Source: an uncultured Pelagibacteraceae bacterium (GTDB lineage: Bacteria > Pseudomonadota > Alphaproteobacteria > Pelagibacterales > Pelagibacteraceae). From it: DNA of 62,524 nt. The notes beneath the pieces are model-generated. The model did not search any database. It was given only the letters and a program-made list of their open reading frames with translations, and was not told the DNA's origin. Shown here in pieces: positions 7,963-18,474 of this stretch. A program made the position numbers and the translations under genes. The stretch's first letter is position 1, and every line of letters starts with the position of its first letter. The stretch is from positions 1 to 62,524 of the forward strand of contig CACIWJ010000002.1 in NCBI GenBank assembly GCA_902590365.1, read 5' to 3'.

Positions 7963-8568
7963 ATGAAAAAATTTACAACATTAAAGGGTATTCCAGCTTA
8001 TCTTCCAATTGTTAACGTTGATACAGATATGATAATTCCAAAACAATTTTTAAAAACAATAAAAAGAACTGGACTAGGAAAAAATCTTTTTTTTGAAATG
8101 AGATATGACGATAATGGAAAAAAAATTGAAGATTTTATATTAAATAAAGAACCATTTAATAAATCAAATATTTTAATAACAGGAAAAAATTTTGGTTGCG
8201 GATCTTCAAGAGAACATGCACCTTGGGCTCTTTTAGATTTTGGAATTACTTGTGTAATCAGCTCAAGTTATGCAGATATTTTTTATAATAATTGTTTTAA
8301 GAATGGAATTTTACCAATAACTATTTCTGAAGAAGAAATAAAAGAATTATCTAATTATTCTGTAAGAAAAGAGGAAATAAGTATAGTTTTAGAAGACCAA
8401 AAGATTCTTTTTGGAAATAAAGAAATAAAATTTGAAATTGATCAATTTAAAAAAAAATGTTTAATAGAAGGTTTAGATGATATTGCTTTATCTCTTGAGC
8501 AAAAAACAAAAATTGAGATTTTTGAAAAAGATTTAAAATCAAGTAAACCATGGATATTTAATGATTAA
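7963..8568 (+). CDS. leuD: 3-isopropylmalate dehydratase, small subunit
   Basis: LeuD (201 residues) is the swivelling domain partner of LeuC. Visible features are [14 protein letters not shown] near the N-terminus and the active-site segment [15 protein letters not shown] (about residue 75), followed by [18 protein letters not shown]. Length fits the bacterial small subunit. Its last codons overlap leuB by 8 bases, consistent with translational coupling in leuCDB. Confidence 0.97.
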   Translation: MKKFTTLKGIPAYLPIVNVDTDMIIPKQFLKTIKRTGLGKNLFFEMRYDDNGKKIEDFILNKEPFNKSNILITGKNFGCGSSREHAPWALLDFGITCVISSSYADIFYNNCFKNGILPITISEEEIKELSNYSVRKEEISIVLEDQKILFGNKEIKFEIDQFKKKCLIEGLDDIALSLEQKTKIEIFEKDLKSSKPWIFND

Positions 8569-9667
8569 GGTAAAAAAAAGAAAAGTATTACTTTTACCTG
8601 GCGATGGAATTGGACCAGAAGTTATCCATGAGGTAAAAAAAGTTATTAAATGGTTTAATTCAAAACGATCCTTAGATTTTGAAATGGATGAAGATTTAGC
8701 AGGAGGTGCATCTTATGATAAACATGGAACTCCAATAACCGATGAAGTTTTTTATAAAGCTCTAGAAAGTGAAGTAGTAATGTTAGGTGCGGTTGGGGGG
8801 CCAAAATGGGATGGTCTTGAATTTTCAAAAAAACCAGAAAGAGCATTATTAAAACTTAGAAAAGAATTAAAGTTATTTGCAAACTTAAGACCAGCAATAT
8901 GTTTTAAACAATTAGTTGATGCATCAACTCTTAAACCAGAAATAGTTTCTGGTTTAGATATAATGATTGTTAGAGAACTTACAGGAGGAATATATTTTGG
9001 TGAACCTAGAGGGATTAAACCTATAGACAACGGAGAAAGAAAAGGAATTAACACTCATTCCTATACCAGTAGTGAGATAATAAGGGTAGCTAGAGTTGCT
9101 TTTGATTTAGCAAAAAAAAGATCAAATAAAGTTACATCATGTGAAAAATCAAATGTAATGGAAGCTGGCCAACTTTGGAAAGAAGAAGTTCAGGCATTAC
9201 ATGAGAAGGAATATAAGGAAGTAGAATTAAATCATATGCTTGCTGATAATTGTGCTATGCAGTTATTAAGAAATCCTAAGCAATTTGATGTAATTGTTAC
9301 TGATAATTTATTTGGTGATATTTTGTCGGATCAAGCATCCATGTTAACAGGTTCATTAGGTCTTTTACCCTCTGCATCACTTGGTGCAAAAAATAAAGAT
9401 GGTGAAATGAGAGCAATGTATGAACCTATACATGGCTCAGCTCCTGATATTGCTGGAAAAGGATTGGCGAACCCAATTGCAACAATTTTAAGTTTTGCTA
9501 TGGCGTTAAGATACTCTTTAGACCTGGATAAAGAAGCAGACGATTTGGAAAAGGCAGTACAAGATGTACTTAATGAAGGTCTAAGAACAAAGGATATAGC
9601 TGAAAAAGGGAAAAAAGAAGTATCTACCAAAGAAATGGGAGATGCGATTATTTCAAAATTGAAATAA
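8561..9667 (+). CDS. leuB: 3-isopropylmalate dehydrogenase
   Basis: LeuB (368 residues) oxidatively decarboxylates 3-isopropylmalate with NAD to give the leucine keto acid. Motifs include [11 protein letters not shown] at the N-terminus, [14 protein letters not shown], and the metal-binding [16 protein letters not shown]. The NAD-binding region is [18 protein letters not shown]. It overlaps leuD, so leuCDB is one unit. The leuB stop is followed 26 bases later by the DMSP operon. Confidence 0.97.
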   Translation: MIKVKKRKVLLLPGDGIGPEVIHEVKKVIKWFNSKRSLDFEMDEDLAGGASYDKHGTPITDEVFYKALESEVVMLGAVGGPKWDGLEFSKKPERALLKLRKELKLFANLRPAICFKQLVDASTLKPEIVSGLDIMIVRELTGGIYFGEPRGIKPIDNGERKGINTHSYTSSEIIRVARVAFDLAKKRSNKVTSCEKSNVMEAGQLWKEEVQALHEKEYKEVELNHMLADNCAMQLLRNPKQFDVIVTDNLFGDILSDQASMLTGSLGLLPSASLGAKNKDGEMRAMYEPIHGSAPDIAGKGLANPIATILSFAMALRYSLDLDKEADDLEKAVQDVLNEGLRTKDIAEKGKKEVSTKEMGDAIISKLK

Positions 9668-9676
9668 TTATATAAT
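9648..9676 (+). promoter_or_regulatory. candidate promoter of the dmd operon
   Basis: A perfect TATAAT (9671-9676) lies 17 bases after TTATTT (9648-9653), at the end of leuB and 17 bases before the dmdC ATG. AT-rich sequence makes chance matches common, so this is a candidate only. It would allow the DMSP genes to be expressed apart from leuCDB. Confidence 0.4.
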
Positions 9677-9693
9677 TCAAATAAAATAAAATT

Positions 9694-11460
9694 ATGCCAA
9701 CTTACAATGCCCCAGTAGAGGATATGCTTTTTCTTTATGATAAGCTTAGAGATAATAAAAACTATCAAGAAATTGATAAGTATAAAGATGTAACTACTGA
9801 TCTTGTAAAAAATATATTGGAAGAAGCAGCTAAAATTAATCAAAATTTAATACTTCCACTTGCAAAAACTGGTGACGAAAATCCTACAGTTTTAGAGAAT
9901 GGAATAGTCAGAACTCCCCCAGGATATAAAGAAGCTTATAAAAAATTTATCGATGATGGATGGACATCATTATCTTGTGATCCAAAGTATGGTGGACAAG
10001 GCATGCCAAGAACTGTAAGTGCATTTTTTGATGAAATGATATCATCTTCAAGTTTAGCTTTTAAATTATATAGTGAATTAACTTTAGGTGCTTACAACTG
10101 CATTCATCATCACGCAACTGATGAAATAAAAGATAAATATCTTCCAAAAATGGTTGAGGGTAAATGGAGTGGGACTATGTGTTTAACTGAACCAGTTTGT
10201 GGAACAGACTTAGGACTACTTAAAACAAAAGCTATAGAACAACCTGATGGTACCTATAAACTAACTGGACAAAAAATGTTTATAACATCAGGTGATCATG
10301 ATTTAACAGAGAATATTATTCATCTAGTAATCGCTAGGGCATCTGACTCACCTGCAGGAACAAAAGGAATAAGTTTATTTTTAGTTCCAAAATTTATTGT
10401 AAAAGAAGATGGAACAATTGGACCTAGGAATGGAATATCAACAGGTTCTATAGAAACGAAAATGGGAATAAAAGGTTCAGCCACTTGTGTACTTAATTTT
10501 GATGAAGCGACGGGCTATATGATTGGACCAAAAAATAAAGGATTAAGTCAAATGTTTACAATGATGAATTTAGAGAGAATTGTTGTAGGTATTCAAGGTT
10601 TAGGAATATCAGAAATTGCTTACCAAAATTCATTAAGCTACGCAAAGGAAAGGAAGCAGGGAAAAAGTAATAAAAATAATTCTCAAAATGGAACAGCAGA
10701 TTTTATTATTGAGCATGCAGATATTAGAAAATCTTTATTAACTATGAAGTCAATTATTGAGGGTGAGAGAGCTTTATGCTTCTGGTTATCCCAGCAAACT
10801 GAAGTAAGTTTATATCATAAAGATCCAAAAATTAAGCAAGATGCAGTAGATTTGGTTTCGTTGATGACTCCAGTTGTTAAATCTTTATTTTCAGACATGG
10901 GGATGGAAATAACAAGCGATGCTATGCAAATTTATGGTGGGTACGGATATACCAAGGATCAAGGAATTGAACAACTGTATAGAGATAATAGAATTACACC
11001 TATTTATGAAGGCACTAATTCTATCCAAGCAATTGACCTAGTTTTTAGAAAACTAGTAAATAAGAATGGAGATATAATAGAAAAATATATCAATATGATG
11101 ATAAGCGATTTAGATCAAAGTGATAAAAATTTAAAACCATTCGTAGAAAAGTTTAAAATATATATAGAAAAATTAAATATTTTTTCAAAATGGATTAAAG
11201 AAAAGATAAAAAGTTCAAAGGATGATGCAAATGCTGCATCAAACGACTATTTAAAAGTTCTAGGATATGTAGCAGTTGGATATTCTTGGCTTAAAGTATT
11301 AGAGGTTAGTTATAAAGACTATTCCAATAATAAAGTTTTTTATGAGGATAAAATACAAACTGCTAATTTTTATTTCAATAGAGTTTTGCCAAGAGTAGAA
11401 AGTCATTATTTATCTGCAACTACTGGAAGTAAGTATATAATGGATTTTAAATTTAACTAA
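9694..11460 (+). CDS. dmdC: 3-methylmercaptopropionyl-CoA dehydrogenase (acyl-CoA dehydrogenase family)
   Basis: This 588-residue acyl-CoA dehydrogenase has the long form with an extra C-terminal helical domain, as in DmdC and AidB-like enzymes. FAD- and substrate-binding segments are MCLTEPVCGTDLG and MFITSGDHDLTENI. The active-site region is YGGYGYTKDQGIEQLYRD followed by IYEGTNSIQAIDL, which holds the likely catalytic Glu. DmdC converts MMPA-CoA to methylthioacryloyl-CoA, the third step of DMSP demethylation. The assignment rests on length and on the adjacent dmdB and dmdA; out of context it could only be called a long-chain-type acyl-CoA dehydrogenase. Confidence 0.85.
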   Translation: MPTYNAPVEDMLFLYDKLRDNKNYQEIDKYKDVTTDLVKNILEEAAKINQNLILPLAKTGDENPTVLENGIVRTPPGYKEAYKKFIDDGWTSLSCDPKYGGQGMPRTVSAFFDEMISSSSLAFKLYSELTLGAYNCIHHHATDEIKDKYLPKMVEGKWSGTMCLTEPVCGTDLGLLKTKAIEQPDGTYKLTGQKMFITSGDHDLTENIIHLVIARASDSPAGTKGISLFLVPKFIVKEDGTIGPRNGISTGSIETKMGIKGSATCVLNFDEATGYMIGPKNKGLSQMFTMMNLERIVVGIQGLGISEIAYQNSLSYAKERKQGKSNKNNSQNGTADFIIEHADIRKSLLTMKSIIEGERALCFWLSQQTEVSLYHKDPKIKQDAVDLVSLMTPVVKSLFSDMGMEITSDAMQIYGGYGYTKDQGIEQLYRDNRITPIYEGTNSIQAIDLVFRKLVNKNGDIIEKYINMMISDLDQSDKNLKPFVEKFKIYIEKLNIFSKWIKEKIKSSKDDANAASNDYLKVLGYVAVGYSWLKVLEVSYKDYSNNKVFYEDKIQTANFYFNRVLPRVESHYLSATTGSKYIMDFKFN

Positions 11461-11462
11461 TT

Positions 11463-13091
11463 ATGAGTCATTACGATACAAATTTAGATAAGAATAATGC
11501 AAACTTTGTTCCATTAACTCCACTTTCTTTTTTACAACGAGCAAAAGATATTTATCCAAATTATGAAGCTATAATTTATGAGGACAGGAAATATACATGG
11601 AGTGAGGTTTATAAAAGATGTGTTAAGTTTGCTAGTGCTTTAAAAAAAATTGGCATTGGCAAAGGAGATACAGTGTCGTTCCTAGCTTTTAATACTCCAG
11701 AAATTTTTGAAGCGCATTACTCAGTTCCTATGACTGGAGGAGTTCTAAATACAATTAATATTAGATTGGATGCAAAGACTATTGCCTACATTTTAGATCA
11801 TAGTGATGCCAAGGTGTTAGTTGTAGATAGACAACTTCATATAGAAGTTAAAAAAGCACTGAGTACATTAAAAAAAAAAATTACTATAATTGATATTAAC
11901 GATAAATTTGCTGATCAATCAAAATTAGAAAAAATTGGTGATTTAGAGTATGAAGAGTTTTTAAATACAGGTGATGAAAATTATATTTGGAAAATGCCAG
12001 AAGATGAATGGCAAGCTATTTCATTAAGTTATACTTCTGGAACGACAGGAAATCCAAAGGGAGTTGTTTATCACCATAGAGGATCATATTTAATGTCCAC
12101 AGGAAGTGCCACTGCTTGGAATATGCCTAATAGATTAAATTTTTTAACAATTGTACCAATGTTTCATTGTAATGGTTGGTGTTATCCTTGGACTATTCCG
12201 ATGCTCAATGGACGAACGATTTGTCTTCGAAACATTGATATTAAAAAAATATTTGAATTAATTGATAAATACAATGTAACTCATTTTGGAGGAGCACCTA
12301 TTGTATTAAATATGATCACTGGGGCACCTGAAAGTGATCGAAAAAAACTAAAACATAAAGTTTATGTATTAACTGCTGGAGCTCCACCACCTAGTATTAT
12401 TTTTAAAAAAATGAAGAGTCTTGGTTTTGAAGTAATGCATGTTTATGGTTTAACCGAAACGTATGGACATGTAACACAATGCGCATGGAACGATTCATGG
12501 GACGAATTAGAAGAAGAAAAACAAAACGAGATTAAAGCTAGACAAGGTGTGAGATATCCTAATACAGAAGGAGTAACAATTATGAACCCCGAGTCGATGA
12601 AAGAAGTTCCTAAAGATGGAAAAACAATAGGTGAAATAATGATAAGAGGAAATGTAGTAATGAAAGGGTACTTTAAAGATAAAGATGCTACTGATAAAGC
12701 AATGAAGGGCGGCTGGTTTCATACAGGAGATTTAGCAGTAATGCATCCCGATGGTTATGTAAAAATACAGGATAGATCTAAAGATATAATTATTTCTGGT
12801 GGTGAAAATATATCATCAATTGAAATAGAAAACACATTAGCAAAACATCCCTCTGTATCTATTGCAGCAGTAGTAGCAAAACCTGATGAAAAATGGGGTG
12901 AGGTGCCTTGCGCATTTATTGAAATGGTTAAAGATAAGCCAGTTACAGAAAAGGAACTTATTTCTTTTTGTAAAGAAACTCTTGCAAACTTTAAAGTTCC
13001 CAAAAAAGTTGAGTTTTGTGAACTTCCAAAAACATCAACAGGAAAAATACAAAAATTTGAATTAAGAAAAAAGGCTAAGGAGCTAACCTGA
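11463..13091 (+). CDS. dmdB: 3-methylmercaptopropionate-CoA ligase
   Basis: This is a 542-residue member of the ANL adenylate-forming family. The P-loop motif is YTSGTTGNPKGV, the substrate-pocket region is VYGLTETYGHVT, the A8 hinge is GWFHTGDLAVMHPDGYV, and the catalytic lysine is in KTSTGKIQKFELRKK. DmdB activates 3-methylmercaptopropionate, the DmdA product, to its CoA thioester with ATP. Medium-chain acyl-CoA ligases look alike, so the specific call comes from the dmdC-dmdB-dmdA context. Its TGA stop lies in CTGA, where translation of the next gene may begin. Confidence 0.85.
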   Translation: MSHYDTNLDKNNANFVPLTPLSFLQRAKDIYPNYEAIIYEDRKYTWSEVYKRCVKFASALKKIGIGKGDTVSFLAFNTPEIFEAHYSVPMTGGVLNTINIRLDAKTIAYILDHSDAKVLVVDRQLHIEVKKALSTLKKKITIIDINDKFADQSKLEKIGDLEYEEFLNTGDENYIWKMPEDEWQAISLSYTSGTTGNPKGVVYHHRGSYLMSTGSATAWNMPNRLNFLTIVPMFHCNGWCYPWTIPMLNGRTICLRNIDIKKIFELIDKYNVTHFGGAPIVLNMITGAPESDRKKLKHKVYVLTAGAPPPSIIFKKMKSLGFEVMHVYGLTETYGHVTQCAWNDSWDELEEEKQNEIKARQGVRYPNTEGVTIMNPESMKEVPKDGKTIGEIMIRGNVVMKGYFKDKDATDKAMKGGWFHTGDLAVMHPDGYVKIQDRSKDIIISGGENISSIEIENTLAKHPSVSIAAVVAKPDEKWGEVPCAFIEMVKDKPVTEKELISFCKETLANFKVPKKVEFCELPKTSTGKIQKFELRKKAKELT

Positions 13092-13114
13092 ATTTAGACG
13101 TTAACGAAAAAAAA

Positions 13115-13873
13115 GTGTTCGTCTCAACGGGCGGCCTAGATTTTGAAAAAGAAAAGCCATCAATTTTGTTAATGCATGGTAGCGGATTAACACATATTGT
13201 TTGGTCTCTTCACGAGCAATTTTATGCCTCTCAAGGTTTTAATGTTTTATCTGTTGATCTCCCTGGACATGGAAATTCTGAAGGGCCAGCATTAAAATCT
13301 ATTGAAGAGATATCGAACTGGATAAAATCCTTAATGGAAAAAATAAATATTTCAAAAATTAGCATTGTAGGACATTCCCAAGGATGCCTCGTAGGTATAG
13401 ATTTTGCATCAAGATATTCAAACTTAATATCAAGTTTAGTTTTAGTTGCCGGTTCATACAAAATGCCAGTTAATCAAGATCTAATTGATTTAGCAGAAGC
13501 AGGAGATGAAAAGGCTGTTTTACTTATGATGAAATGGGGTTACGAAGGCTCTAAGGCATTTATTGGTGGAAATCCTGTAAAAAAAATTATTAATTCTTCT
13601 AGAGAAATAAGAGAAATTTTATCAGTAGACTTAAACGCTTGTAACAATTACAAAACTGGAAAAGATTCTTTAAAAAAAATTAGTTGCCCAACATTATGTA
13701 TATTTGGAGATTTGGACAAAATGGTACCACTAAAAGTAGGAAACAATATGTCAGAATTAATTAAAAATTCCAAAACTAAGGTAATACAAAATTGTGGGCA
13801 TATGATTATTTTTGAAAAAGCTTTTGAAATGAGAAAACTAGTTAAAGAGTTTTTAATTGAAAATAAAAAATGA
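13115..13873 (+). CDS. alpha/beta hydrolase encoded within the DMSP demethylation operon
   Basis: This soluble alpha/beta hydrolase has the oxyanion segment [13 protein letters not shown], the nucleophile elbow GHSQG, an Asp in FGDLDKMVP and a His in NCGHMI, so a full Ser-Asp-His triad is present. It lies between dmdB and dmdA on one transcript, its stop overlapping dmdA (ATGA). A role on an intermediate or product of the pathway (thioester hydrolysis or side-product release) is inference. The listed start is the GTG at 13115. The in-frame CTG at 13088, inside the dmdB stop (CTGA), would add NLDVNEKK, a plausible first strand, and may be the true start; there is no in-frame ATG before it. Confidence 0.85.
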   Translation: MFVSTGGLDFEKEKPSILLMHGSGLTHIVWSLHEQFYASQGFNVLSVDLPGHGNSEGPALKSIEEISNWIKSLMEKINISKISIVGHSQGCLVGIDFASRYSNLISSLVLVAGSYKMPVNQDLIDLAEAGDEKAVLLMMKWGYEGSKAFIGGNPVKKIINSSREIREILSVDLNACNNYKTGKDSLKKISCPTLCIFGDLDKMVPLKVGNNMSELIKNSKTKVIQNCGHMIIFEKAFEMRKLVKEFLIENKK

Positions 13874-14979
13874 AAAAATATTTTATTGCAAAATCAAGAA
13901 GATTAAGAAGCACACCGTATTCTTCAAGAATTGAAAAGCAAGGAGTAACTGCTTACACAATTTACAATCATATGCTTTTACCAGCAGGGTTTAGTTCTTT
14001 AGAAGACTCATACTTTCATTTAAAAGAAAATGTGCAAGTTTGGGATGTTGCTGCTGAAAGACAGGTTGAAATTTCAGGAAAAGACTCAGCAGAATTAGTT
14101 CAACTTATGACTTGCAGAGATCTTTCAAAATCAAAAGTAGGAAGATGTTATTATTGTCCAATAATAGACGATAAGGCAGGTTTAATAAACGACCCTGTAA
14201 TATTAAAACTAGATGAAGATCGATGGTGGATTTCTATAGCTGACTCAGATGTAATTTTGTTTGCAAAAGGATTAGCAATTGGAAAAAATTTTAAAGTTAA
14301 AATTTTTGAACCAAATGTTGATATTTTAGCAGTACAAGGACCAAAATCTTTTGAACTTATGGAAAAAATATTTGGAAAAAAGATTACCGAAATGAAGTTT
14401 TTTGGTTTTGATTATTTTGAGTTTGCTGGCGCAAAACATTTGATAGCAAGATCAGGATGGTCGAAACAAGGTGGTTATGAAATTTATGTTGAAAATACTA
14501 AATCTGGACTTGCTTTATATGATAAATTGTTTGAGGCTGGGAAAGAGCTTAATGTAAAGGCTGGATGCCCAAATTTAATTGAGAGAATTGAAAGTGCTTT
14601 ACTATCATATGGTAATGATATGGATAATGATGACAATCCGCTAGAATGTGGACTAGATAAATATGTTAATTTAGAAGCTAATATAAATTTTCTTGGAAAA
14701 GAAAAATTAAAAGAAGTTAAAAAAAAAGGTATTACAAAGAAATTGATGGGAGTAATGATTGAAGCAAAAGAAATTAATATGTCAAAATCCATTGAGCTAT
14801 TTAACGATAAAAATTTAAAAATAGGTGAACTAAGATCAGGAACTTACTCACCACACTTTGAAAAAGTAATAGGAATTGCAATGCTGGAAAAACCTTATTG
14901 GGAAGTTTCACAAACATTTAAAATATCAATAAATGATAGTACTTTTGAGGGAAAAGTTTGCGATTTGCCTTTCATTTAG
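13870..14979 (+). CDS. dmdA: dimethylsulfoniopropionate demethylase
   Basis: This 369-residue protein of the GcvT (T-protein/aminomethyltransferase) fold transfers a methyl group from DMSP to tetrahydrofolate, yielding methylmercaptopropionate. Recognisable stretches include [46 protein letters not shown] and the [13 protein letters not shown] region. The C-terminal half carries the [17 protein letters not shown] segment typical of folate-dependent family members. The length equals that of the characterised Pelagibacter DmdA as I recall it. It is distinguished from GcvT by the lack of gcvH/gcvP nearby and by dmdB and dmdC upstream. Start and hydrolase stop share ATGA. Confidence 0.92.
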   Translation: MKKYFIAKSRRLRSTPYSSRIEKQGVTAYTIYNHMLLPAGFSSLEDSYFHLKENVQVWDVAAERQVEISGKDSAELVQLMTCRDLSKSKVGRCYYCPIIDDKAGLINDPVILKLDEDRWWISIADSDVILFAKGLAIGKNFKVKIFEPNVDILAVQGPKSFELMEKIFGKKITEMKFFGFDYFEFAGAKHLIARSGWSKQGGYEIYVENTKSGLALYDKLFEAGKELNVKAGCPNLIERIESALLSYGNDMDNDDNPLECGLDKYVNLEANINFLGKEKLKEVKKKGITKKLMGVMIEAKEINMSKSIELFNDKNLKIGELRSGTYSPHFEKVIGIAMLEKPYWEVSQTFKISINDSTFEGKVCDLPFI

Positions 14980-14994
14980 TATAACTAAATCATC

Positions 14995-15990
14995 ATGGAT
15001 GTAGCAATAGTAGGAGCAACAGGAAATGTTGGAAGAAAAATTATAGAAGTTTTAGAAAAAAAAAACTTTCCTATAGATAATTTATATTTTGTTGCATCTT
15101 CTAAAAGTGCAGGATCAAAATTAAAATTTAAAGATAAAGAAATAGAAGTTGAAAATTTAGAAACTTTTGATTTTTCAAAAGCAAAAATAACTTTTTTTTC
15201 TGCGGGTGGAAAAATTTCTGAAAAATATGTTCCTCTTGCAGCAAAACATTCTGTTGTTATAGATAATTCAAGTCATTTTAGAATGGATCAAGATGTACCT
15301 TTAATTGTACCTCAAGTTAATTCACATGATCTGAAAGATATAAAAAAAAATATAATTGCAAATCCAAATTGCTCGACAGCTCAACTTGTTATAGTTTTAA
15401 AACCTTTACATGATTTATTTAAAATTAAAAGAGTAGTTATTTCTACTTATCAATCTACATCTGGTGCAGGCAAAGCCCCAATGGATGAATTGGTAGAACA
15501 AACTAAACTTTCGTTAGAAAATAAAAAAATTACTTCGAGAAATTTTACTAAACAGATTGCATTTAATGCAATTCCACATATTGATATGTTTGTAAACGAT
15601 GGATATACCAAAGAAGAAATAAAAATGGTAGATGAGACAAAAAAAATTTTAGATAAAAGTATTGAATTAACAGCTACGTGTGTAAGAATTCCCGTAATGG
15701 TTTCTCATGCAGAGTCATTGAATATAGAATTTGAAAAACCATTTACTTTAGAAAAAATTCATGAGGTCTTAAATAATGCTGAAGGGTGTAAAGTTTTAGA
15801 TGAAAGAAAAAATGGAGGATATATTACCCCAGTTGAAGCTGAGGGAAAAAATGAAACTTTTATTTCTAGAATTAGAAAAGATAATAGCAATAAAAATACA
15901 ATTAATCTTTGGTGTGTATCTGACAATTTGCTAAGAGGTGCAGCATTAAATTCTGTAGAAATAGCTGAAGCATATTTAAAAAATAAATAA
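14995..15990 (+). CDS. asd: aspartate-semialdehyde dehydrogenase
   Basis: Asd (331 residues) reduces aspartyl phosphate to aspartate semialdehyde, the branch point to lysine/DAP, threonine and methionine. The Rossmann motif VGATGNVGRKI is at the N-terminus. The active-site cysteine is in ANPNCSTAQLV (about residue 125), followed by STYQSTSGAGK. The catalytic His region is VRIPVMVSHAESL. It overlaps sdhC by one base (TAATG), an unusual neighbour, so asd and sdhCDAB may share a transcript. Confidence 0.96.
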   Translation: MDVAIVGATGNVGRKIIEVLEKKNFPIDNLYFVASSKSAGSKLKFKDKEIEVENLETFDFSKAKITFFSAGGKISEKYVPLAAKHSVVIDNSSHFRMDQDVPLIVPQVNSHDLKDIKKNIIANPNCSTAQLVIVLKPLHDLFKIKRVVISTYQSTSGAGKAPMDELVEQTKLSLENKKITSRNFTKQIAFNAIPHIDMFVNDGYTKEEIKMVDETKKILDKSIELTATCVRIPVMVSHAESLNIEFEKPFTLEKIHEVLNNAEGCKVLDERKNGGYITPVEAEGKNETFISRIRKDNSNKNTINLWCVSDNLLRGAALNSVEIAEAYLKNK

Positions 15991-16376
15991 TGAAAGAAAA
16001 CAATCCTTTATCACCTCATATTCAAATTTATAATTGGCATATTTCTTCTCTAATTTCTATTTCTCATAGAATAACTGGTATTATAAATATAATTTTAATA
16101 ACCTTAATTTGCCTTTGGACAGCACTTTTACTCTTAGGAGATATTAATTATGAATTAATTCAAAAATTTTTTGAGACATTTTTTGGAAAATTTTTAATTA
16201 TGGGTACAGTTTGGTCTTTTTCTTTTCAAATTTTAAGTGAAATCAGACATTTATTTTGGGATTTAGGATTAGGATTTGAATTAAAAACTTCTAAAATAAC
16301 AGGTCTTTTAGTTATTTTTGGATCATTTATTCTAACAATTTTTGTTTTTATTTTAGGAAGAAATTTAATTTTATGA
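15990..16376 (+). CDS. sdhC: succinate dehydrogenase cytochrome b556 subunit
   Basis: SdhC (128 residues) is one of the two membrane anchors that bind heme b and ubiquinone in complex II. The N-terminal PLSPHIQIYNWHISSLISISHRITG signature is clear, with the Ser and Arg of the quinone site in SLISISHRITG. Three membrane helices follow, and the heme-ligand His is in SEIRHLFWDLG. It overlaps sdhD by 4 bases. Confidence 0.95.
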   Translation: MKENNPLSPHIQIYNWHISSLISISHRITGIINIILITLICLWTALLLLGDINYELIQKFFETFFGKFLIMGTVWSFSFQILSEIRHLFWDLGLGFELKTSKITGLLVIFGSFILTIFVFILGRNLIL

Positions 16377-16702
16377 TTAATGCTACCAAGAAGTGGATAT
16401 TTTTAAAAATAAGTTCAGTTATACTTATGCCTTTAATGCTATGGTTTTTATTTAACCTGGTATCTTACTACGATAAATCTTACGATGAAGTATTATTATT
16501 TTTTACAAGTCAACCAACAAAATTTTTATTTTCATTATTCATTATTTTTGCTTATTTTTACTCTTCATTAAGTATTAGTGAGGTTTTTGAAGACTATATA
16601 GAGAGCGAAAAATTAAAATATGTCGCAAACAGATTACTCTATTTATTTGCTATAATAATACCTATATCAACATTATTATTATTATTTAAATTAAGTTTAT
16701 GA
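16373..16702 (+). CDS. sdhD: succinate dehydrogenase membrane anchor subunit
   Basis: This 109-residue protein has three hydrophobic helices and lies between sdhC and sdhA, overlapping both by 4 bases. SdhD sequences diverge strongly. The [18 protein letters not shown] start and the [17 protein letters not shown] stretch, where a heme or quinone ligand is usually found, support the call, but gene position is the main evidence. Confidence 0.88.
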   Translation: MINATKKWIFLKISSVILMPLMLWFLFNLVSYYDKSYDEVLLFFTSQPTKFLFSLFIIFAYFYSSLSISEVFEDYIESEKLKYVANRLLYLFAIIIPISTLLLLFKLSL

Positions 16703-18474
16703 ATTCGTATAAAATTATAGAACATGAATATGATGTGGTTGTCTTAGGTGCCGGAGGTGCCGGATTAAGAGCCGCGGTTGGTCTAAGTGAGGCAGGATTA
16801 AAAACTGCATGTATATCAAAGGTTTTTCCAACTCGAAGCCATACTTCAGCAGCGCAGGGAGGTATTTCCGCAGCTTTAGGAAATATGGGTGAAGATGATT
16901 GGAGGTGGCACATGTATGATACAGTTAAAGGATCAGACTGGTTAGGTGACCAAGATTGTATTGAGTACTTATGCAAAGAGGCACCAAGAGCTGTTCTTGA
17001 ATTAGAAAGATATGGAGTTCCTTTTAGTAGAACAAAGGATGGAAAAATTTATCAAAGACCATTTGGGGGAATGACAAAAAATTATGGAAATGAAACTGTG
17101 CAAAGAACTTGTGCAGCAGCCGATAGAACAGGTCATGCAATATTACACACAATGTATGGTCAAGCATTAAAACATAATACAGAGTTTTTTATAGAGTATT
17201 TTGCATTAGATTTATTGATGAAAAATGGGGAGTGCAAAGGTTTGATAGCCTGGAATTTGAATGATGGAACTATTCACAGATTTAGAGCTCATATAACAAT
17301 AATAGCAACAGGTGGATATGGTAAAACATATTATTCATCAACATCTGCTCATACATGTACTGGTGACGGTAATGCTATGGTTTTAAGAGCTGGACTACCA
17401 TTGCAAGACATGGAATTTGTTCAATTTCATCCAACTGGTATTTATGGTCATGGGACCTTAATATCTGAAGGTGTTAGGGGTGAAGGAGGTTATCTATTAA
17501 ATTCTAAAGGAGAAAGATTTATGGAGCGCTACGCTCCAAAAGCAAAAGACCTTGCATCGAGAGATGTGGTAAGTAGATCAATAGCTTTAGAAATAAATGA
17601 AGGAAGAGGAGTTGGAAAAGAAAAGGATCATGTTCATCTTCATTTAAATCATTTAGATCCAAAAGTAATTGAAGAAAGACTTCCAGGAATCTCAGAGTCT
17701 TCCAGGTTGTTTGCAGATGTTGATGTTACTAAAGAGCCAATACCAGTTGTACCTACAGTACATTATAATATGGGTGGTATACCAACTAACTATAAAGCTG
17801 AAGTTATGACAGTAAATGGATCTGAAAAAATTGTACCTGGTATTATGGCAATAGGAGAGGCAGCGTGTGTTTCCGTGCACGGTGCTAATAGATTAGGATC
17901 AAATTCATTGATTGATCTTGTAGTTTTTGGAAGAGCTGCAGCAAAAAGAGCTGCAGAATTGGTAAAACCTGGCACTCCGCATGAAAAAATCTCAAATTCT
18001 GAAACAGATAAATGTTTGGAAAGATTCGAAAAATTAAGAAATAGTAATGGCGATAATAGAACTGCAGATCTAAGATTAGAAATGCAAAAAACTATGCAAT
18101 CAAAATGTGCAGTGTTTAGGACAGAAAAAACTTTAAAAGAGGGTGTTGAAGAAATTAGAAAACCATATGAGGGAATGGAGTCAATATCTGTAAAAGATAA
18201 ATCTTTAATTTTTAATACTGATTTAGTTGAAACTTTAGAATTTGATAACTTAATTAGGCAAGCAATAGTTACATTAGACTCTGCTTATGAAAGAAAAGAA
18301 AGCAGAGGAGCACATGCAAGAGAAGATCATCCTAAAAGAGATGATAATAATTTTATGAAACATACATTATCTTGGTGCGAAGGAAGTAAAACAAAAATTT
18401 CTTATAGAGATGTACATAGATCAACGCTGTCGAATGATGTGCAATACTTTCCTCCACAAGAAAGGGTTTATTAA
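16699..18474 (+). CDS. sdhA: succinate dehydrogenase flavoprotein subunit
   Basis: SdhA (591 residues) oxidises succinate to fumarate with covalently bound FAD. The dinucleotide motif [13 protein letters not shown] is at residues 14-26. The FAD-linking His is in [10 protein letters not shown]. Active-site segments [18 protein letters not shown] and [16 protein letters not shown] are intact. The C-terminal helical domain ends with RTLSND-like [17 protein letters not shown]. It belongs to the sdhCDAB operon, each gene overlapping the next. Confidence 0.98.
   Translation: MNSYKIIEHEYDVVVLGAGGAGLRAAVGLSEAGLKTACISKVFPTRSHTSAAQGGISAALGNMGEDDWRWHMYDTVKGSDWLGDQDCIEYLCKEAPRAVLELERYGVPFSRTKDGKIYQRPFGGMTKNYGNETVQRTCAAADRTGHAILHTMYGQALKHNTEFFIEYFALDLLMKNGECKGLIAWNLNDGTIHRFRAHITIIATGGYGKTYYSSTSAHTCTGDGNAMVLRAGLPLQDMEFVQFHPTGIYGHGTLISEGVRGEGGYLLNSKGERFMERYAPKAKDLASRDVVSRSIALEINEGRGVGKEKDHVHLHLNHLDPKVIEERLPGISESSRLFADVDVTKEPIPVVPTVHYNMGGIPTNYKAEVMTVNGSEKIVPGIMAIGEAACVSVHGANRLGSNSLIDLVVFGRAAAKRAAELVKPGTPHEKISNSETDKCLERFEKLRNSNGDNRTADLRLEMQKTMQSKCAVFRTEKTLKEGVEEIRKPYEGMESISVKDKSLIFNTDLVETLEFDNLIRQAIVTLDSAYERKESRGAHAREDHPKRDDNNFMKHTLSWCEGSKTKISYRDVHRSTLSNDVQYFPPQERVY

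Noticed and set aside
9331-9843. 170-residue minus-strand ORF spanning leuB and dmdC
   Set aside because: Both plus-strand genes are certain; the ORF is a low-stop-frequency shadow.
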